NCBI GenBank assembly: GCA_964548855.1
Contig: CAZJSR010000005.1
Span: 1 to 64,000, forward strand
DNA from: UBA3206 sp964548855
Lineage (GTDB): Bacteria; Bacillota_I; Bacilli_A; Acholeplasmatales; Anaeroplasmataceae
Reading direction: 5' to 3'
Length of the DNA: 64,000 nucleotides
The notes under the pieces are model-generated. The model did no database searches. It was not told the origin of the DNA and worked only from the letters and a program-made list of their open reading frames with translations. A program made the position numbers and the translations under genes. Shown piece by piece: positions 63,678 to 64,000 of the stretch. The stretch's first letter is position 1. Every line of letters begins with the position of its first letter.

Positions 63678-64000
63678 TTATACCTCACTATACACTTCAT
63701 CTTCAAAATAATTATCAATACCATTTTCTATAATATGAGTATTTATTAATCTAATATTCTTATGTCTTTCTAGTTTTAAAGCACTATTACATATAATATA
63801 TACATTATCTAATGTTATATCATGAATAGGAAGTTCACTAAGACCATTTACTACTAATCCTTTTTTAGCATTTAAACATACAACATTTTCAATTTTAATA
63901 TCTTTAAATTCAGGAATATCTTCTTTTGAATCATTTACTAAAGTTTCGACACCTTCAACACCTAATGTTGTAAGAGCGTAACCCATAGTAAATATAATAG
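63678..64000 (-). CDS. C-terminal part of a GH28-like (polygalacturonase-type) beta-helix protein, cut by the window edge
   Basis: The visible 107 codons are open to the window end, so the gene continues beyond it. The repeats ENVVCLNAKKGLVVNGLSEL and PIHDITLDNVYIICNSALKL are parallel beta-helix rungs, closely resembling the C-terminus of GH28 enzymes, where CxNAxxGLxxxGLPExPIxNITLxNV is usual. GH28 enzymes cleave polygalacturonic acid; the catalytic Asp residues would be in the missing part. It is followed by the Dabb gene 3 bp downstream. An unresolved start codon within the visible part is unlikely to be the true one. Confidence 0.75.
   Translation of the reverse strand, partial: IIFTMGYALTTLGVEGVETLVNDSKEDIPEFKDIKIENVVCLNAKKGLVVNGLSELPIHDITLDNVYIICNSALKLERHKNIRLINTHIIENGIDNYFEDEVYSEV

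Overview
The window is very AT-rich and reads as a chromosomal segment of a low-GC Gram-positive bacterium. The best inference is a Bacillota/Mycoplasmatota lineage of the Erysipelotrichia, Acholeplasma or RF39 kind, but the sequence alone does not fix the genus. The reasons are extreme A+T, strong GGAGG ribosome sites, sigma-A-like promoters, T-box leaders, and an OppF with a large insertion. It keeps wall-precursor genes (GlmU, GlmM, alanine racemase). UGA is used as a normal stop and release factor 2 is present, so it is not a UGA-Trp mycoplasma. Nearly all genes lie on the minus strand; only clpP, a CYTH gene, trpS and cysE are on the plus strand.

Layout. 1-4000: an SDR oxidoreductase and EF-P, a VTC/DUF4956 pair, a methyltransferase and a GNAT acetyltransferase. 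4125-7022: a surface lipoprotein gene interrupted by one in-frame UGA. 7180-11820: an accessory stretch downstream of tmRNA, with an MBL-fold enzyme, about 1 kb of decayed coding sequence, a GmrSD-like DUF262/DUF1524 protein and a 30-31 bp tandem repeat array in its upstream region. 11822-15400: the trans-translation cluster (ssrA, smpB, rnr, secG) and a cold-shock protein. 15549-30500: leuA behind a Leu(UUA) T-box, a short RecQ, a heterodimeric ABC exporter, a TPR-GGDEF protein, asnA, and a 1483-residue DUF4011 helicase-nuclease of a defence-associated type. 30657-33435: feoA-feoB with a small Cys-rich partner gene and twin palindromic operators. 33567-50427: a hybrid histidine kinase, mtnN, glmM-glmU, ndk, a queuosine-precursor-type transporter, a membrane MutS-like ATPase, recX, yitT, prfB, secA and gap. 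50576-53035: clpP, nadK, CYTH and spx. 53200-60138: the oppBCDFA operon. 60600-64000: trpS behind a Trp(UGG) T-box, cysE, a compact alanine racemase, a Dabb protein and the end of a GH28-like gene.

How the genes fit together. The window combines ribosome rescue and RNA quality control (tmRNA, SmpB, RNase R, EF-P, RF2), peptide and iron import (Opp, FeoAB), amino-acid-responsive control through two T-boxes, and amino-sugar synthesis for the wall. The least ordinary parts are the accessory island beside tmRNA, the DUF4011 helicase with a terminator touching its ribosome site, the OppF insertion, the RF2 gene without its usual frameshift, and the shortened alanine racemase.
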